Shown here piece after piece: positions 31,553 to 33,043 of a DNA stretch of 33,043 bases (the stretch's first letter is position 1; each line of letters starts with the position of its first letter). Position numbers and translations under genes: made by a program. A model generated the notes under the pieces. It saw nothing but the letters and a program-made list of their open reading frames with translations. It was not told the DNA's origin and did not search any database. The DNA is from Methanobrevibacter sp. Lineage in GTDB: Archaea > Methanobacteriota > Methanobacteria > Methanobacteriales > Methanobacteriaceae. The stretch covers positions 1-33,043 of the forward strand of contig JAUNXN010000006.1 in the NCBI GenBank assembly GCA_030539795.1, in the 5' to 3' direction.

Positions 31553-32308
31553 TAACAGCTCATCAATCCTCAGGCAGAACTCCTCAGGGTGAAGTGTGAA
31601 AAACTCGGCATGGTTCTGGCCTGTGTTTTCAACAAACTCAACATTGGGGAATGTCTTTTTGACAAATTCCATATCCCAACCTCTCGCATCCTTCTCCTCA
31701 TCGCCATACCAATACTGAATCCTGCAGTCTGGCTGAACTATATCCTCAGGCAGCGTATAGTTGTTTGCTTCATAGAATCCTTTCCAGATTGTCCTGGCGC
31801 TTAATGAGTTCAAGACCTTTTTGACATAAAGCAAATCCTCTTGAGAGTATTTTTCAGGATCAAAAACGCTTCCAAGCATCTTAATGCTTGCGTATTTGCC
31901 CATCATAGTCATCAGAAAGTCCCTGATGCCGATGAGATAGGTGATTGGCTTTGGAAGCTGATATGGAGTCATTCCGGCATCGATGATTGCAAGGTCTGTG
32001 TTGATTTTGCCTTCAGCCAGAAACTTGATTACAAGGCCTCCGCCCATGGAGCAGCCATAAAGGCAGTCGACATGGCCTAAACCGTTATCCGTTAAAAAAT
32101 CAGTCATTTCATCAGTGATTTCCTGCATGCTGGTATAGTCGCTTTCAGGCCGGTCAGGGTCGTGGCCGGGAATCGCCGGAACGATTAGATGATAGTCCTT
32201 TTCCAGAATGGGAATCACATACTCGAAAATGTCCCACCAGACGCCCAACGGGTGAAACATTACAATTGTTTTAGCATTATTTTGTCCAAATTCATGAATG
32301 GTCAGCAT
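31547..32308 (-). CDS. Alpha/beta hydrolase
   Basis: A 253-residue soluble protein. The ATG at 32308 is chosen because GTGAT stands a few bases upstream; the longer start at 32320 would be TTG. HPLGVWWDIFEYVIPIL near residue 20 carries the oxyanion-hole region, LYGCSMGGGLVIKFL (~83-97) is the nucleophile elbow with Ser as nucleophile, IQYWYGDEEKDARG (~197-210) gives the likely acid Asp/Glu region, and NTGQNHAEFF gives the catalytic His (~236). The fold covers esterases, lipases and C-C hydrolases; the substrate cannot be told. Lid region residues ~125-175 are hydrophobic (YLIGIRDFLMTMMGKYASI), suggesting a greasy substrate. It stands alone on its strand. Confidence 0.82.
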   Translation of the reverse strand: MLTIHEFGQNNAKTIVMFHPLGVWWDIFEYVIPILEKDYHLIVPAIPGHDPDRPESDYTSMQEITDEMTDFLTDNGLGHVDCLYGCSMGGGLVIKFLAEGKINTDLAIIDAGMTPYQLPKPITYLIGIRDFLMTMMGKYASIKMLGSVFDPEKYSQEDLLYVKKVLNSLSARTIWKGFYEANNYTLPEDIVQPDCRIQYWYGDEEKDARGWDMEFVKKTFPNVEFVENTGQNHAEFFTLHPEEFCLRIDELLM

Positions 32309-32422
32309 AATATCACACAAAATAAGCTCAGCAATATTATTTATCTGATGGATGATATTTAAAAGTTGGTTCAGTCATTGCCAATAGCTTGCCCAATTGA
32401 ATTGTCGATTATTTGTACTCAC

Positions 32423-32455
32423 TTTAAATAAAAGTACATTCATAGTATAACTATG
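32423..32455 (+). promoter_or_regulatory. TATA box and start-codon palindrome of the secreted protein
   Basis: TTTAAATAAA at about 32423-32432 lies 21-30 bases before the ATG at 32453 and no ribosome-binding site is seen, so translation is probably leaderless. CATAGT-ATA-ACTATG (32441-32455) is a perfect palindrome that includes the start codon and the expected transcription start. Confidence 0.5.
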
Positions 32456-32986
32456 GATAGAAATAAAATTATCATAGCAGTTTTGGTTGTTATTGTTGCA
32501 GTTATCGCCTGTTTTGTGGCATTCCACCCAGCAGAAGAAACTTCAAGCAACAATACCGTTGAAATTGGTGGTAACTCATTAGAAGAAATTTCAAGAGACA
32601 ATACCGTCGAACTTGAGGGGATCTCATTCAATACATCAAACGCAACAGATTTTCTAAAAACCAGCGAAAAAAATGACAGTTCATATCAGATGAGCTATTA
32701 CACCAGCGAAAATGGAACCGGAAGCTCATATGTTAATGTTCTTGACTTCGGTGCAAATGGCGATGCCAGTCTAATTGACAGCATATTGAATGCCCATAAG
32801 AATTTCCCTTCACAGACCATTGACGGCATTACAGTTTATACTGAATCATCAAGCATAGGGGAAGATTCCAGTCAGGAAACATTTGTTTCTGTAGTTCAAA
32901 ATACGGAATTGAATAAGATAGTTATTTTCGGCTCTCCGGATGCCAGTGAAACTGTTAAAATGGCTTCAACCTTGAAATTTAATTAA
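32453..32986 (+). CDS. Small membrane-anchored or exported protein, unknown function
   Basis: A 177-residue protein. Residues 5-24 (KIIIAVLVVIVAVIACFVAF) form a hydrophobic helix that serves as signal anchor or signal peptide; the Cys at ~20 is not in a clean lipobox. A short duplicated stretch follows (NNTVEIGGNSLEEISRD, then NTVELEGISF, ~33-60). The C-terminal ~110 residues alternate strands and helices: YQMSYYTSENGTG, VNVLDFGANGD, VSVVQNTELNKIVIFGSPD, and a last helix SETVKMASTLKFN. Such short exported proteins with a 'KIVIFGSPD'-like strand are frequent in Methanobrevibacter; I know of no assigned function. The message is probably leaderless. It stands alone. Confidence 0.7.
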   Translation: MDRNKIIIAVLVVIVAVIACFVAFHPAEETSSNNTVEIGGNSLEEISRDNTVELEGISFNTSNATDFLKTSEKNDSSYQMSYYTSENGTGSSYVNVLDFGANGDASLIDSILNAHKNFPSQTIDGITVYTESSSIGEDSSQETFVSVVQNTELNKIVIFGSPDASETVKMASTLKFN

Positions 32987-33005
32987 AAATTTGATTTTAG
33001 AAGAG

Positions 33006-33043
33006 CTATGCTTCTTCTAATTCTTTTTTGAGATGTTCAATTA
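33006..33043 (-). CDS. Partial 3' end of an unidentified gene
   Basis: On the minus strand an open frame enters from the right edge and ends at TAG (complement of 33006-33008), giving ...IEHLKKELEEA. A charged helical C-terminus like this is plausible for a real protein, and the position convergent with the preceding gene fits. Only 11 codons are visible, so neither the gene nor its product can be confirmed. The same bases can form an imperfect AGAAGAGC/GCTTCTTCT hairpin that could end the upstream plus-strand gene. Confidence 0.4.
   Translation of the reverse strand, partial: IEHLKKELEEA

Overview
The window looks like chromosomal DNA of a methanogenic archaeon of the genus Methanobrevibacter or a close relative. 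The pointers are AT-rich intergenic DNA, ribosome-binding sites of the GGTGAT/GAGGT type, archaeal TATA boxes with several probably leaderless genes, an Orc1/Cdc6 replication ATPase, the methanopterin-pathway kinase MptE, and above all a cluster of very large secreted adhesin-like proteins (ALPs) of the kind typical of gut and rumen Methanobrevibacter. No tRNA, rRNA, CRISPR array or insertion sequence was seen.

Positions 1-9300 hold mostly housekeeping genes in short operons. In order: the first codons of a probable archease gene (minus, cut by the window edge); a 59-residue membrane peptide; a minus-strand mptE-cdc6 pair; a YczE/YitT-like membrane protein; a class V aminotransferase; a plus-strand three-gene unit GerW/YtfJ - DUF2953 - 86-residue protein behind a repeat-rich leader region; a minus-strand dUTPase-family gene translationally coupled to an acetolactate-synthase-like enzyme; a DmpI-type tautomerase; a stretch with three consecutive hairpins; and an unrecognised 312-residue protein with two internal repeats.

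Positions 9307-30790 are the surface-protein region. Five ALP genes (655-1205 residues) stand in tandem on the minus strand, each with its own promoter and mostly with a hairpin terminator overlapping the stop codon. A sixth ALP (plus strand) ends in a CAP/SCP domain. After a frameshifted proteasome-like Ntn-hydrolase gene and a 40-residue ORF there is a seventh ALP (minus). Six of the seven share a pair of C-terminal Ig-like domains whose last ~86 residues are extremely lysine-rich (30 Lys in 86 in the last ALP). This tail probably anchors the acidic exported part to the cell surface. A 119-bp block is identical between the tails of ALP5 and ALP7, pointing to recent duplication or gene conversion.

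Positions 30757-33043 hold a ~790-bp non-coding stretch with a nested stem-loop and a second long hairpin, an alpha/beta hydrolase (minus), a small exported or membrane-anchored protein (plus) and the 3' end of another minus-strand gene. The non-coding stretch shares two short motifs (ATGTAA-N8-TTACAT and TTACACTTGAAA) with the leader region of the GerW operon 26 kb away.

All family assignments come from reading motifs by eye; no database search or folding was run.
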